From the NCBI GenBank assembly GCA_948567375.1, contig OX419760.1, positions 20,770,001 through 20,834,000 on the forward strand: DNA of 64,000 nucleotides, in the 5' to 3' direction. This document shows positions 1-12,400 of the stretch, one piece after another. The notes beneath the pieces are model-generated. The model was given only the letters and a program-made list of their open reading frames with translations. It was not told the origin of the DNA and did not search any database. This stretch comes from Lunularia cruciata. Lineage: Eukaryota > Streptophyta > Marchantiopsida > Lunulariales > Lunulariaceae. Each line of letters opens with the position of its first letter. Position 1 is the stretch's first letter. The position numbers and the translations under genes were made by a program.

Positions 1-175
1 CTTTAGCATTAGGGAAGTATTTGATGGAGATTAGTTTACATCGGACCAATTTGTTATAGATTGGTCAAATGTCCTTGGCTTTGGCCTAGGCTCACATTTC
101 ATGTGTTTTGTATTGTGTTTCTAGCTTTTTGACTCTTTGGGTCTTCTGGACTTTATATTTCATTGTTGTTCATAT
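1..175 (+). mobile_element. LINE family 1, 3' end (copy a)
   Basis: This is the last part of a LINE of the family seen whole at 56187-60890, here on the plus strand. It shows the short 3' UTR (TTTGACTCTTTGGGTCT followed by CTTTATATTTCATTG) and ends in a tail of TTCATTG-like units at about 160-175. It runs off the left edge of the window, so its 5' extent is unknown. It is inserted, in the opposite direction, into the endonuclease part of copy b, which resumes at 176. Confidence 0.85.
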
Positions 176-443
176 CAAAGAGATCGATTTTTCAAAGCCA
201 AATATGAGGGAAGTAGCAATACCTCCAAAGCCCCTTCCTCTGTGTTGCCTCCGCTTGTTCCAAGTGGAACTGATGAGAGTGAAACCTTCAATGTCTTGAA
301 TGGTGTTTCCTTCATGTTCCCATGTCTCCACAAGATTGATCAGATACAGATCAGCATCATCCCACACAGGTTTAGCGCTTGAGTGCTTGGTATGTGTGAG
401 ACCATGAACATTCCAAAATAGCACTCTAAGGATCTGGAATTGC
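176..443 (-). mobile_element. LINE family 1, copy b: start of ORF2 (endonuclease)
   Basis: Minus-strand translation gives the start of the LINE ORF2: LFWNVHGLTH and NLVETWEHEGNTIQD, the first two blocks of an APE-type endonuclease. The ORF1/ORF2 border (TAG CAA TTC in the sense direction) is at about 432-442. Unlike the other copies, the codon after TTC here is CAG rather than TAG, so this copy has a single stop between the two ORFs. The copy is cut by copy a on the left and interrupted by copy c on the right; it resumes at about 1900. Confidence 0.85.
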
Positions 444-1899
444 TATGAACAATGAACAATGAAATATAAAGCCCGACAGACCCAAAGAGTCAAAAGGCTG
501 GAAACACAATACAAAACACATGAAATGTGAGCCTAGGCCAAAGCCTAATGCATCTGACCAATCTGTAACAAATTGGTCCGACGTAAACTAATCTCTCTCA
601 TAACTTCCCTAATGCTAAAGCTTCAACCTGTAAGAGAGTTGAGATATCACTACAAGTAATCTGATGTCTCACTCTAATCTGCATGTAACAAGAGCAATCA
701 ACAAACACATGATGCTCATCCTCAACTTTGCTCATAGTACACAATTTGCAAAGTTGCATGGAATGCTCTATCTGCTGCCAACGTCCTTGTTCTACTTCTA
801 GTCTATGAGAACTAGTTCTATATTGAGCGATAATATGTCAAAGTGAAGTAGAAATCCTAGCCAAGAGATAATCTTGCTCACAATACACCAACATAGGATT
901 TACAAACTGTTGGTAGAACACCATCTTGGTACCGGGTTGTTGCCATAAGCGTAATAAGAACTACTACTTGATCACCTCTGGAAGTGCAATAGGCTCCAAT
1001 CTCCAATGTCGCTCACAAACATTCCACCTTGTGGCCCATGCAATCAGATCTGTATACCAACCAATAGATAGAGTGGTACAAAAAGCTTGGTAGGGAAATC
1101 TTTCATGCTCTATGGACCTCACCTTAGTGGCATATATGAGAGCCAAGAACAAAGCTTCAGCCTCAAGAGGCAAAAACCCTATTTCAGCAAGCAGCAATAC
1201 ATAAGTAGTTTGATTCCTCACTCCTAGTTCATCACACAAAAATAGTTTTTGAATTTTCTCCACCTTTTGCCACCATGTCTTCTTAGTACCTAGGCCCCAA
1301 ATCTGAGTACCATAGAGAACCACCGACTGCACAAGAGATCTGAACAACACCTTCTTCAACTCCCATGTGGTAAGATGAACAAGTCTAGAGCGATTCATGA
1401 GTGAATACAAACCTCTAAAGCTTGCATTGATTCTCATCTTCACACAAGTAGACCAACTATAGTCATGAGAAAACTCAAGACCCAAGTACTTATAAGAAGA
1501 AACATGCTCCAATTGCTGTCCATAAAAAAAAAAAGGTGTGACACTTTTAAAAACCACCACAATCACCTTGGACTTGTCAAGGTTCACCTCCATCTTTGTT
1601 TGATTGTAAATATAAAATAGAGAATCCAACAACTTCTATAAACTCTATAGATTTGTGGAGAGGAACACTACATCATCTACATAAAGGAGTGCATGTATCA
1701 TCAAAGAGCCAACCTGTACACCTGTAACTCCAGCTTCCATGAATAGACTCTCTAGATCATTGATGAAGATTCCAAATAGAGTTAGAGAAAGAGAGTAACC
1801 TTGAATCACATTCATTGTGCTAAAGACATCTTGGGAGCTCAAAGATGAAAGTTTCACAATCACTTTCTCATAGAGTCTAGAGATAATATCTATCAGATG
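444..1899 (-). mobile_element. LINE family 1, 5'-truncated copy c
   Basis: A 5'-truncated LINE of about 1.45 kb. In sense order it holds the second half of the reverse transcriptase (one frame at 964-1632 contains VNLDKSKVIVV and SSYKYLGLEFSHDYSWSTC), the C-terminal part with the Cys/His cluster in broken form, the 3' UTR and a TTCATTG tail at 444-460. It sits inside copy b in the same orientation, exactly at that copy's ORF1/ORF2 border. Several frame breaks make it non-coding. Confidence 0.85.
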
Positions 1900-2225
1900 T
1901 ACAATAGTTGATAATTTCTTTTGGATAATCACAACTCTGTTGTTTCTAAAAAATGCAACAAAATTTGTTTGTTGAATCTTCTTCACTTTTATTAATTCTC
2001 TTTTTTTTTGTTTGCCATTGGAAAGATGAGAAATCAAAATCCAACCAAATACGCCGTCGTTTCAATATAATTTTGTTATCTATCATTACATTCTTTTGAA
2101 TTTCTAAGTCAAACTTCACCCAAATATTTCTTGGTTATATACTTTATTATTTTAATTTATATATTTATAAAATTCGAAAATTATAAATTCTCAAAGAATC
2201 AACAATAAATTTCTACAATGAACAA
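1900..2225 (-). mobile_element. LINE family 1, copy b resumed: end of ORF1
   Basis: The continuation of copy b beyond the nested copy c. Minus-strand translation gives the C-terminal end of LINE ORF1 (ISHLSNGKQKKRELIKVKK, then FVAFFRNNRVVIIQKKLS), matching the equivalent region of the copies at 48600-48780 and 59530-59650. Weak similarity to ORF1 continues to about 2225, where it becomes very AT-rich and is lost. Confidence 0.75.
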
Positions 2226-3450
2226 TGCAATATCAAACCAAAATAATAATTAAAAAAATTATTTTATAAAACACTCTTCCAAAAAAAAAAAAAAATTCCT
2301 TTCTCTTTCACTAGAACTCTCTGCGCCCTTTTTCACTAGAACTCTCTTTTCCCAGAATTAACACGTAGACTGAAATCTTCTTTCTGGGCCTCTACGTCCA
2401 CTGAACGGCGTTTCACGTTCTCATTCCTGCAGTTCGATTAGCGCATCAAAGCCAATAGTCCAAATAATTTCCAACGGACGACCAGATGGAGTACATGATC
2501 GGAGGACGACCACTTGTAATATGTACTTACTAAGATCCGTTTACATAGTATTCTATGTTCTCAGTCACCAAGACTGTTGGTGAACTTTAGCCCGAAAACC
2601 TTCAGAAACTCTGACATGGACACTGAGCTCTTCCACATTGCGTGGATTTCTTCAGGAAATCTCGTAGACAGTTTGCTTCATCATTTCCTTTAATTCTTTG
2701 CATCAGAGCGCATAAATAATCACCGTGGTGTTATCAATCCATTGTTGTATTCAAGACACCTAAGCTCATGTCATTGTAAGTTTCCAAGACTTCTGGTTCC
2801 TTCATAAAACTCTTGGCGGATAAAGTACCCAGCATGCCGAACGCATCCTCAATTCCGAACTTGCGCTCTCGGCTTTCTCACGACTGGTTCGCAACTCACG
2901 AACAATGACTCTCCTGGTACTCTCCGATTGCTTTCGTGGATTTCTACGATCCAATTCCCACTAAGGTGCACAAAGTACCCCGAAGTCACACATCAAAATC
3001 TTCAACTCACATGAAGGACAGGGACTCAAGCGTTAAATTACAATGCCGGAGATGTGTATAACGGGCACATCTGCACAAATCCTCTTCAATCCTTCCATTT
3101 CATCTCCTCAACTGCTAATCAAGGTTCTACGATAGGATAAACACTCTGTATACTAAAAGATAATATGTGTTTGTCATAGATTACATAAGCTCCTCTACAT
3201 AGAAAAGAAAAAGACATACTATACTAATGTTTGGGTTCATGATGTACATAAGCAGGTAGATATAGCAGCCGCTAAACAAACTTGCAGACGGTGTGAGCAT
3301 TGCATGCAAACTCTCCAAGGTGTTATTGAACCACGGGCTTACTTGTCAGCCAACCTATCTGATCTGCTGTAGCCAGGGCTGTTCACTTATAGACAAGTCC
3401 TACAAACCATATACGAGACACAGATCCTCCATATCCGAAGGTACTTACAC
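2226..3450. other. 3' flank of the aspartyl protease gene, no gene seen
   Basis: No convincing coding exon or repeat family is seen here. There is an A run at about 2280-2296 and a duplicated short phrase (TTTCACTAGAACTCTCT) near 2310-2350. The base composition returns from AT-rich transposon DNA to that of the host gene. The 3' UTR of the protease gene, whose stop codon is at 3451-3453, presumably lies here; I could not place its polyadenylation site. Confidence 0.5.
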
Positions 3451-6400
3451 CTACACGAAAGTGAATGCTCGTGCTTTAGGAGGTTTCCGACAATCTGACG
3501 GCATCCAGCCGACTCGGTGATTCACGTTATCATAAACTACCAAGTGGCCTCGTAGCGAAATATCTGCATCCAGAAATTCATAGCTCGGTTACCGTTTTCT
3601 GTGATGAAATTGCAATAACTTTCCATAGATCCCCAGATACGGAAACAAGAGACTATCTCTTATATTTGCGTTTGCAATCAACAACTTACTCCGCTTGTTA
3701 TTCACTGTGGAATTATCAGGGCAGATACATGGCACTGCAATAATGTCTTCATGTAACCTAGCTTAGCATATCGCAAATGGTTGTTAGATCGGATAACTCA
3801 GTACAGAGAGCCTTCGGAGTGATACATACCACCAATTATGTTGACTCCTTGGCTTTCATCACTGCCGGTTTCACTTGAATCCATTATACCCATACAGACG
3901 TTGCCTTGAGGCTGTGACATTCAAACGCTTCAGTAAGCACCACTTGAATATCCAACTCCCGATCTTCAATTGCAAAAGAATCTATTTACAGCTACATAAA
4001 ACTTAAGACTGTAAAGAGAGTAGGAAAAGTCCGGACGCAAAACCAAAAATATCTATATTGTTTTATCAGATTAAACCCAACAAAATCCGGATATCAAGGG
4101 CTCCCTCCCTACTAATGCAGTCTTTGATTCCTGTGGGGTTCAGTCGGCTGGTCTGGAATTTGTTCCGAAGGAGAGCCGGAAAATACACTAATTTGTAAAT
4201 TTATGAAACTAACACAATCGCAATGATAGAGTGACTCTAGCTAGAGCCGTTCCGGCGAAAAGCAGGAGATAGATGAAAAAGACCACGACAGCCCAAAGTC
4301 GATGCACACTGGCTCTCAAAACTTCCCAGTCTCAAGCAGTGCAGTGCATACTTTGACAATGCACTGACTTCATGATGTCTTGAAGCCTGTAAAACCTCTA
4401 GTATAGACTTGGAAGCCTTTGCGTCGACAGATTCTGTCTAGATAACCAACTCCCAACTACAAAAATTCTGACTCAAGTGTTTCTGTTATGGTAGGCAGAA
4501 GCCATTCAGAGAAGCAAAAAGGCATTTGGGAAATGAGAGCAGAAGCCGTTCAAAGAACGGGGGATCCAGAACGCACTAAGTGCATATGAAGAGCATATAT
4601 AATGCAAGCATGAACGTGTGCAAATCGACATGAATTGCATCTAAGGAATTGGAAATTAAGTGAATCTAACAATCCGAACGTAAGCCGCAGTAAAGGACAT
4701 ATAGGAAATGAGAGAAGAAGCCGTTCTTCGAACAGGGGATCCAGAACTGTCTAAGCGCATATGAAACGCAGATGAAATTTAAGCATAAATGTGTGCAAAG
4801 CCGAGGTAAAAACATTATTGAAACATCTGATGAATAGCGCCTGCAGAGAACTAGTATACATCATGTAAGAGCAAGCAAGATGCGACCGATTTAGCATCTG
4901 AAATAGAAAGTCTGTTTCATGGTTCATGCCCATGAAACAGAGAAACGTAGAGCTAAGAGTAATATGCCAAGCATTAGTTGAGGATAGGGGGGGTGGAGCG
5001 AAGTGGAGAGGAATGGATGGTCTCTTGGCTGGCTCTGAGCTAAGCGTGAGAGGACTGGGTATTAAGAGATTAGAGCAGAAGCCGTTCGAGGAACGGGAGA
5101 TCCAGATAATGTAGATCGCAGCATGCGCTATGAACCCATGAGTCCTGAAACAGTAAACACTGAAGGAAGCAGAAAGGCGGTCATACTAAGCCTCCACGAA
5201 AGCAAAAACGACTTCATCAATGCCTAACGCAGTGCCGAAGTAGCTCGGCAAATGCCAGTACCCCTCTGTACCGAATTCTGTTCAAAAGTTTATAAGGCAT
5301 ACATCATGTAATAATAAGCAAGACGCAACCGGTTAAGCATCTGAAATTGAAAGTGAGAGAGGACCATGAAACACAGAAACATCGAACAAGGAGCAAAAGA
5401 CAAGCTTTAGTTGAGGATGAGTGGAGTGGAGCGAAGTGGGAGAGGAGTGGATGGTGTCTTGGTTGGGTCGGAGCCGCGTGTGAGAGGACTGTATATAAAT
5501 ATTGAGAGATGAGAGCAGAAGCCTTTCTAGGAGCGGGTGATCCAGAACTCATTAAGTACATATGAACGATCCAGAACTCATCAAGCACATATGAAGGGTA
5601 ACCAATATATGCTCGATGTGAGAATAGTGATAAATCCTTGCAGTAGAATGCATCGAATGTCACCTGAAGCAAAGGCATAATTGCAACATATCGACAACAT
5701 CATATATCTAAAGAACAACGTGTATTCGATAATGCCTATGCAGCAGAATTCGAGAAATATAAAACATTGTGCAATTGACCACCAATAAGCAATCGCAAGA
5801 ATGAAGAAAATAAACTGTAATCTGGAGTCGGGTAGGAACACTGGAGATCGAAAGTCAGGTATGAACCATGAAGCAGGCAAAGAGCGAGTGAAAAATGATA
5901 GGGGAGGGAAATAGCTGAGGAAGGGAGGGTATGGATATAGGTAGATGAGAGCAGAAGCCATTCTAGGATCGGGTGATCCAGAACTCATTAAATGCATATG
6001 ATCGGTAACCAAGATGTACTTTATGTACAATGCGAGAATAATGATAAATCCGTAAATCGAATGTAACCTGAAGCAAAGGCATAATTGCAATAAATCGAGA
6101 ACAACATATATCTAAAGGACTAGAAAACAACTTGAAATCGATAACAGCTATTCAAACGAATTCGAGAAAAACAAACATTGTGTAATTGACCACCAGTAAG
6201 CAGTGCATGAATGAAGAAAATTGAACCGTGGGCTGGAGTCGGGTTGGAACACTGCAGAGACTGGAGGTCGAAAGTAAGGTATGAACTATGAAGCAGGCAA
6301 AGAGCGAGGCAAAAATAATAGGGAGGGTATGGATATTGGTATATGAGAGCAGAAGCTGTTCCTGGAACGGGTGTTCCAGAATTCATTAAATGTATATGAT

Positions 6401-9400
6401 CGGTAACCAAGATATATTTTATGCACATTGTTAGAATAGTGATAAATCTCTAAAGTAGAATGCATCGAATGTAACCTGAAGCAAAGGCATAATTGCAACA
6501 AATTGAGAACAACATATATATCTAAAGGACTAGTAAACAACTTGAAACCGATAACAGTTACTCATGCGAATTCGAGAAATATAAAACATTATGTAATTGA
6601 CCACCAGTAAGCAGTGCATGAACGATGGAAATTAACATGTAGGCTGGAGTCGGGTTGGAACACTGGAGGTCTAACCATGAAGCAGGCAAAGAGCGAGGGA
6701 GGGAGAAATAATAGGGAGGGAATTAACTGGGGAAGGGAGGAGTGGAACAATGCTGGAGCTTAGTGGATGGTGCTGCTACAGAGACATATCAAATGTAACG
6801 AGAGAGAAGCAAAAGACGAGAGGATAAAATATATATATTGGTAAATGAGAGCAGAAGCCGTTCCCTGAACGGGTTATCCAGAACTCATGAAGTGCACAAG
6901 TGCACATATTCGATAAACAACATTTATATGAATTACAGTGCTAGTGTAGTATGAAAGCTTTAGTGTAAAATGCATCTAAAATAACCTGCAGCAAAAGTAT
7001 AGATGTAAAAAAATTACCTGTAGCAAAGGCATAAGTGCAAGAAATTGAGAACACAGTACTGCTAATGGACAATAACGAACTTGAAATCGAGGGCAGCAAG
7101 GCCAACGCGAGTGTGGGTTAGAGAGCTTGATGTAAGAGTTCACCAATAAAAAATAATGAAGTCAGAGAGCAGCAATGCAACCAAAAGCGAGAGGCATAGG
7201 AAACGTGCGATGTGCTGTAAGAGCCCGCCTGGATGCAGTGCATGGATGAAGCGAGAGGAATAGAAAACTTGCTATAAGAGCCCACCAGGATACAGTGCGC
7301 AGATGAAGATGAAGAACATGGGATGGAGTGGGGGAGGCAGGAAGCAATCAGAGAGCGAAGGGAAAAAAACTAGGGAGTGAAATAGTACAGGAATGTGTGG
7401 ATGTAGCAGGCATTTCGCGATTATGGCTGCAGAAACGGGTAGAAATGTAAGAGTGTAACTATAGGGGAGCGTAAGCGTAGGCGTATATTTTATATATATA
7501 TAAAATATATATATATAGAGAGAGAGAGGTAAATGAGAGCAGAAGCCGTTCCCATGGCTTATCCAGAACTCATGAAGTGCACAAGTGCACATATTCGATA
7601 AACAACATTTACTTGAATTACAGTGCTAGTGTAGTATGAAAGCTTTAGTGTAAAATGCATCGAAAATAACCTGCAGCAAAAGTATAGGTGCAAAAAAGTA
7701 ACATGTAGCAAAGGCATAAGTGCAAAAAATTGAGAACACCGTACTGCTAATGGACAATAACGAACTTGAAATCGAGAGCAGCAAGGCCAACGTGAGCATG
7801 GGTTAGAAAGCTTGATGTAAGAGTTCACCAGTAGAAAATAATGAAGTCAGAGAGCAGCAATGCAACCAACAGCGAGAGGCATAGGAAACATGCTATGTGC
7901 TGTAAGAGCCCGCCAGGATGCAGTGCATGGATGAAGCGAGAGGAATAGGAAACTTGCTATAAGAGCCCACCAGGATACAGTGTGCAGATGAAGATGAAGA
8001 ACGTGGGATGGAGCGGGGGAGGAACACAGGAAACAGTAGAGAGCGAGGCAGGAAGCAGTCAGAGAGCGAAGGGAAAAGACTAGGGAGTGAAATAGTAGAG
8101 GAATATGTGGATGTAGCAGGCATTTCGTAAAGGATATGGCTGCAGAAACGGGTAGAAATGTAAGAGTGTAACTATAGCGGAGCATAAGAGGACAGGATAA
8201 AGTATATCACTCCCAGCGTTATGGACACTGGAGTCCGGATACGCTAAACAACTGAAGGAAGCAGAAGTGCAAGTCGTGGTACTATATATATACAAGTCCA
8301 GAAGTCAAGTAGAACTCTTGTACAACTGCATGGTATGCAAACCTATAGGAGAAACTACTGGTGAGCTCCAACATGAGCTCCCACCTGGCAGAAGAAACAG
8401 ATGTTCTTAAATCTCTGTAGATACTAAGCCCATGATAACCATGGATAATATTTTCTTTTTGTAAGACAGAGTGAATTTTTTCTAAATCAGGTGAAGAGAG
8501 TAATTTTTGGAGACAAAGCTATTTATAAATTTCCTACATGCTGAAAAGAATGACTTTGTGGAATTACATACTCGTCTGTATATAACACGCTCTGATTTTA
8601 TAATCCCTAATTTACATGTGGAGGAATTGTCTGAAAGAACATGAGGGAGTCCGATTGTCTTGATGTGAGCAAAGTGAAAAGTGAGACAGCTCCTTCTTGT
8701 CATGGATAGAGACAAAGATATTGAAGTCTTCCTGAGTAATGCGACAGTCAAGATAATCACAGTTAGTGCCAAAATGAGTTCATACTAACTCACAGGAAAG
8801 CCTGGGATAGATCCCACCACCTCTGGCAGCGTCATCCTTATACATGAAGTCCATGAATGATCAAGTCCAGAGCCTACAACAAAATCATCTACATATCTAC
8901 GAACTTGGGACAGGTCGTGTAACAGGGCAACATCATTTGCATCCAGTAATTTGCATATGAATTCAAGTTCATACGTGAAGAGGTATAGGTTAGCCACAAA
9001 CACAGCATCAGGTGTCCCCATAGGAATCCCAATAGGTTGGGAGAAGAGCTTATCCCGAAAGTGATGTAGAGGTTATCAGAAAAGCAATAGCATCCAACAG
9101 ATGAGAAATTCCTCATCAACAGCCATTAATTTGAGGTGTTTACCAAAGGAAAGATATTGTTTCTGTTTTTGAGCCATCTATATTTGATGTCAACTGCAGA
9201 GGTCCCAACAAGCAACACAGTTTCCCCATTCAGACTGAACCTGTAATGGAAAATAGATCTGATGAGAGTAGACAGCCTTGTTTTGAGTTCATGGAAGTGA
9301 ATCTTTGTATAAAGGGTGGTGAAATCAAAACTTTGAAAAAGAACTTTCTCCAGGGTGGCAAGAGTCTTCCGTAAACTAGAGTCTGGGGGAGTAGAGGATC

Positions 9401-12400
9401 ATGTCTTAAGCAATCTTTGCACCTTCCCAAATAAAACGGGAACTCCAGAAGAGTTGTCCAAGATCCAGGTAGAGTCGATGTAGATGATGAGAGTGGGAAT
9501 CTGATGAGTACCCATCTCGATCCAGCTAGAGTTGATTAAAGGGAAGATGATGAGAGTGGGACGAATGTCTGGAATGGCTCTGCGAGTCGAGCAGTTCAGA
9601 GAGAGGAAGAGCAAGATGATTTAGGAGTGTATTGATATCCAACTCAGTCCTGAGTGAAACAGATGAAGGAGTGGTTTTAAGGACATGTATAATCCGCACC
9701 GAACTCTAAAACGAGAAAGGAATCAGAGAGTGTATCAGAGTCAAGCATAGTGAAGAGATGAGAAATTCGTCGGAGGTAGTCTCTATAGGCTTATCTTCTA
9801 GAAATGGGAAAGTTGGCCACAGGGGGTGTGGAGAGAGGAGCATGATCCCCGGCAGAAGAAACAGAAGGTGTGATATTGGAGTTATGAGGACAGATACCGC
9901 TCTAAGTAGGGGGGGAAGGTGTGATATGATATGGATATGGATATATGAGGACAGCAGCTGTTCCGGGAGATGCAGAACTCATTAAATGCATAAAAAGTGC
10001 AGATGAAATGGCAATAAAATGAAAGCAGAACTGACTGAAAAATATATGCAAAAAGGAGATGAAATAGCATGTACTATCAAGCATCGGGCCACTTGTAACT
10101 ACATGTAGAGAATCTGTCAACCAATGTCAACTGAGAAAAAGAAGAGTCAACTCATATAAAGAAATCGCAAAGTAACCATATGTGAAACAATCAGAAACAA
10201 ACTAAATGAACCGATAGCAAATTGTAAACCGAGACTAATACAGAAATGTACATTCACGTAAAAACCGAATCGCAAGGTAAACGTAAAGCAAAGCATATAA
10301 GGGAGTAGTAAACCACTTGTAAATGAAGACTGATGAGCCGGACATTGACTTATCAGCAGTTACCGGACAAACGTCAAACTGGATATGAGGATATGAGACC
10401 AGAAGCCGTTCAAAAGACAGGGGATCCAGAACTCATTAAAGGCATGTGAAGTCAGATGAAATGAAAATGAAATGTAGATGAAATTGTAAACAAGATATTG
10501 GATATAGGTAGATGAGAGCAGAAGCCATTCTAGGAACGGTTGATCCAGAACTCACTAAATGCATATGATCGGTAACCAAGATGTACTTTATGCACAATGC
10601 TAGAATAGTGATAAATCCATAAAGTAGAATACATCGAATGTAACCTGAAACAAAGGCATAATTGCAACAAATCAAGCACAACATATATCTAAACGACTAG
10701 TAAACAACTTGAAATCGATAACAGCTCTTCAAACGAATTCGAGAAATATAAAACATTGTGTAATTGACCACCAGTAAGCAGTGCATGAACGAAGAAAATT
10801 AAACTGTAGGCTGGCGTCGGGTAGGAACACTGGAGACACTGGAGGTCGAAAGTCAGGAATGAACCATAAAGATATTGAACATACGAGGACAGAAACCGTT
10901 CCTCGAACGGGAGATCCAGAACTCATTAAATGCAAATGAAATGTAGATGAAATGACAATAAAATGAAAGCAGACTTGACTGAAAAATATAAGCGCATACG
11001 AGATGAAATCTAATTCATAAAAAGCATGTATTATAAAAGGCAATGAACATATATAACTACAAGTAGAGAATCTGTGAACCAATGTGTACTGAGAAAAGGA
11101 AGAGTCGACTCCTATCACGAAATAGCGAAGTAAGCGAATTGCAAAACAATCGGAAACAAACTGAATAAATTGCGAGCAAATTGTACACCGAGACTGATAC
11201 TGAATATACAAACACTGATAAAGAAGATATAAACAAGATATCTTGGACATGAGAGCAGAAGCCGTATAAACAAGATATTGGAGTTATGAGGACAGAAGCC
11301 GCTTGAAGACTGGGGGATCCAGAACTCATTAAATGCAAATGAGATGTAGATCAAATGGCAATAAAATGACAGCAGAACTCACTGAGAAACATGCGAACGT
11401 ATATGAAATCTAGATCATAAAAAGCATGTATTGTCAAGTAGCTCATATATAACTACATGTAGAGAAACCGCACACCAATGTGTACTGAGGAAAAGAAGAA
11501 TCATCTCATATCAAGAAATCTCGAAATAAACGAATGTGAAACAATTGAAAACGAAACTGAATAAATGGAGAACTAAATTAATTGAAAGCAAACCCGGGAT
11601 TTCGGGTATGAAAAAGTCTGAGTGGAAATCCTTCTTAGAACGATTTCCACTCTGCTTTGCTTCCCCTGTTTGGGGAAGTAAATAAGAGTATGGTGTTAGG
11701 GGACTGGATAGAGCATATCACTGCATGCACTATGGACACATGAGTCCTGAAACGCTGAAACGGCCAGAGGAAGCAGAAGGCGCGATCACAGAAAGCCTCT
11801 CCAAATGCGCATACAATTTCATCAGTGCCAAACGTAGTGCCGAAATAGCTGAATACGTGCCAATACGTGGTTTATGTGTAAAGAGTGTACATACAGTAAT
11901 GACAAGGTAAGCCTGCGGGATGACGATCATGAAACGACTCGCTAGGTACCAATTTGTACCAAAGTTGAGCGTCACAGGCTGAAAGTGACGACTGGCTTCA
12001 GAAACCGTCCTGCACAGAAAAGAAAACAGTATTGATAATTTTGTGAGTTCCTCTTCATCAAAGCAATTCACTATTTCATAAAGGCAGAGGTCAATATCTG
12101 AACTTTTTCCCAACTCTGGAAAGAATTCCCCGAAGGAGATGCAGAATCCCCAGCGGAACGATCAACACGAAACAAAACCTAGGTACCAGAAGTACAACAC
12201 AAAGATTATATTATCATACGGAATAAACTCCCCATGATGGATAATTCAACTGAACAAGTTCATGGAACGGTCTAAGTGGACGACAAGTCATTATTAGCTG
12301 ATAATTCCAGAAAGAGAAAATCTATGTCCATTGTGTCGTCTGCTGATCTAACGGACATTTTAGACACTACCACTGGAACATAGATCTACATGTCTATTCT

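Noticed and set aside
4538-4580. R1 head as a tRNA-derived SINE promoter (GTTCGAGG-like box B)
   Set aside because: The best unit misses the final C of box B, no box A lies at the right distance, and other units diverge in the supposed box.
5946-5990. R1 hairpin as a Helitron 3' end
   Set aside because: No CTRR end follows the hairpin in either direction and no TC start was found.
5304-8295. Many minus-strand ORFs of 60-170 aa rich in Leu, Ser, Phe and Cys
   Set aside because: They are translations of the R1 repeats, differ between units by frameshifts, have no conserved start or motif, and lie within an intron.
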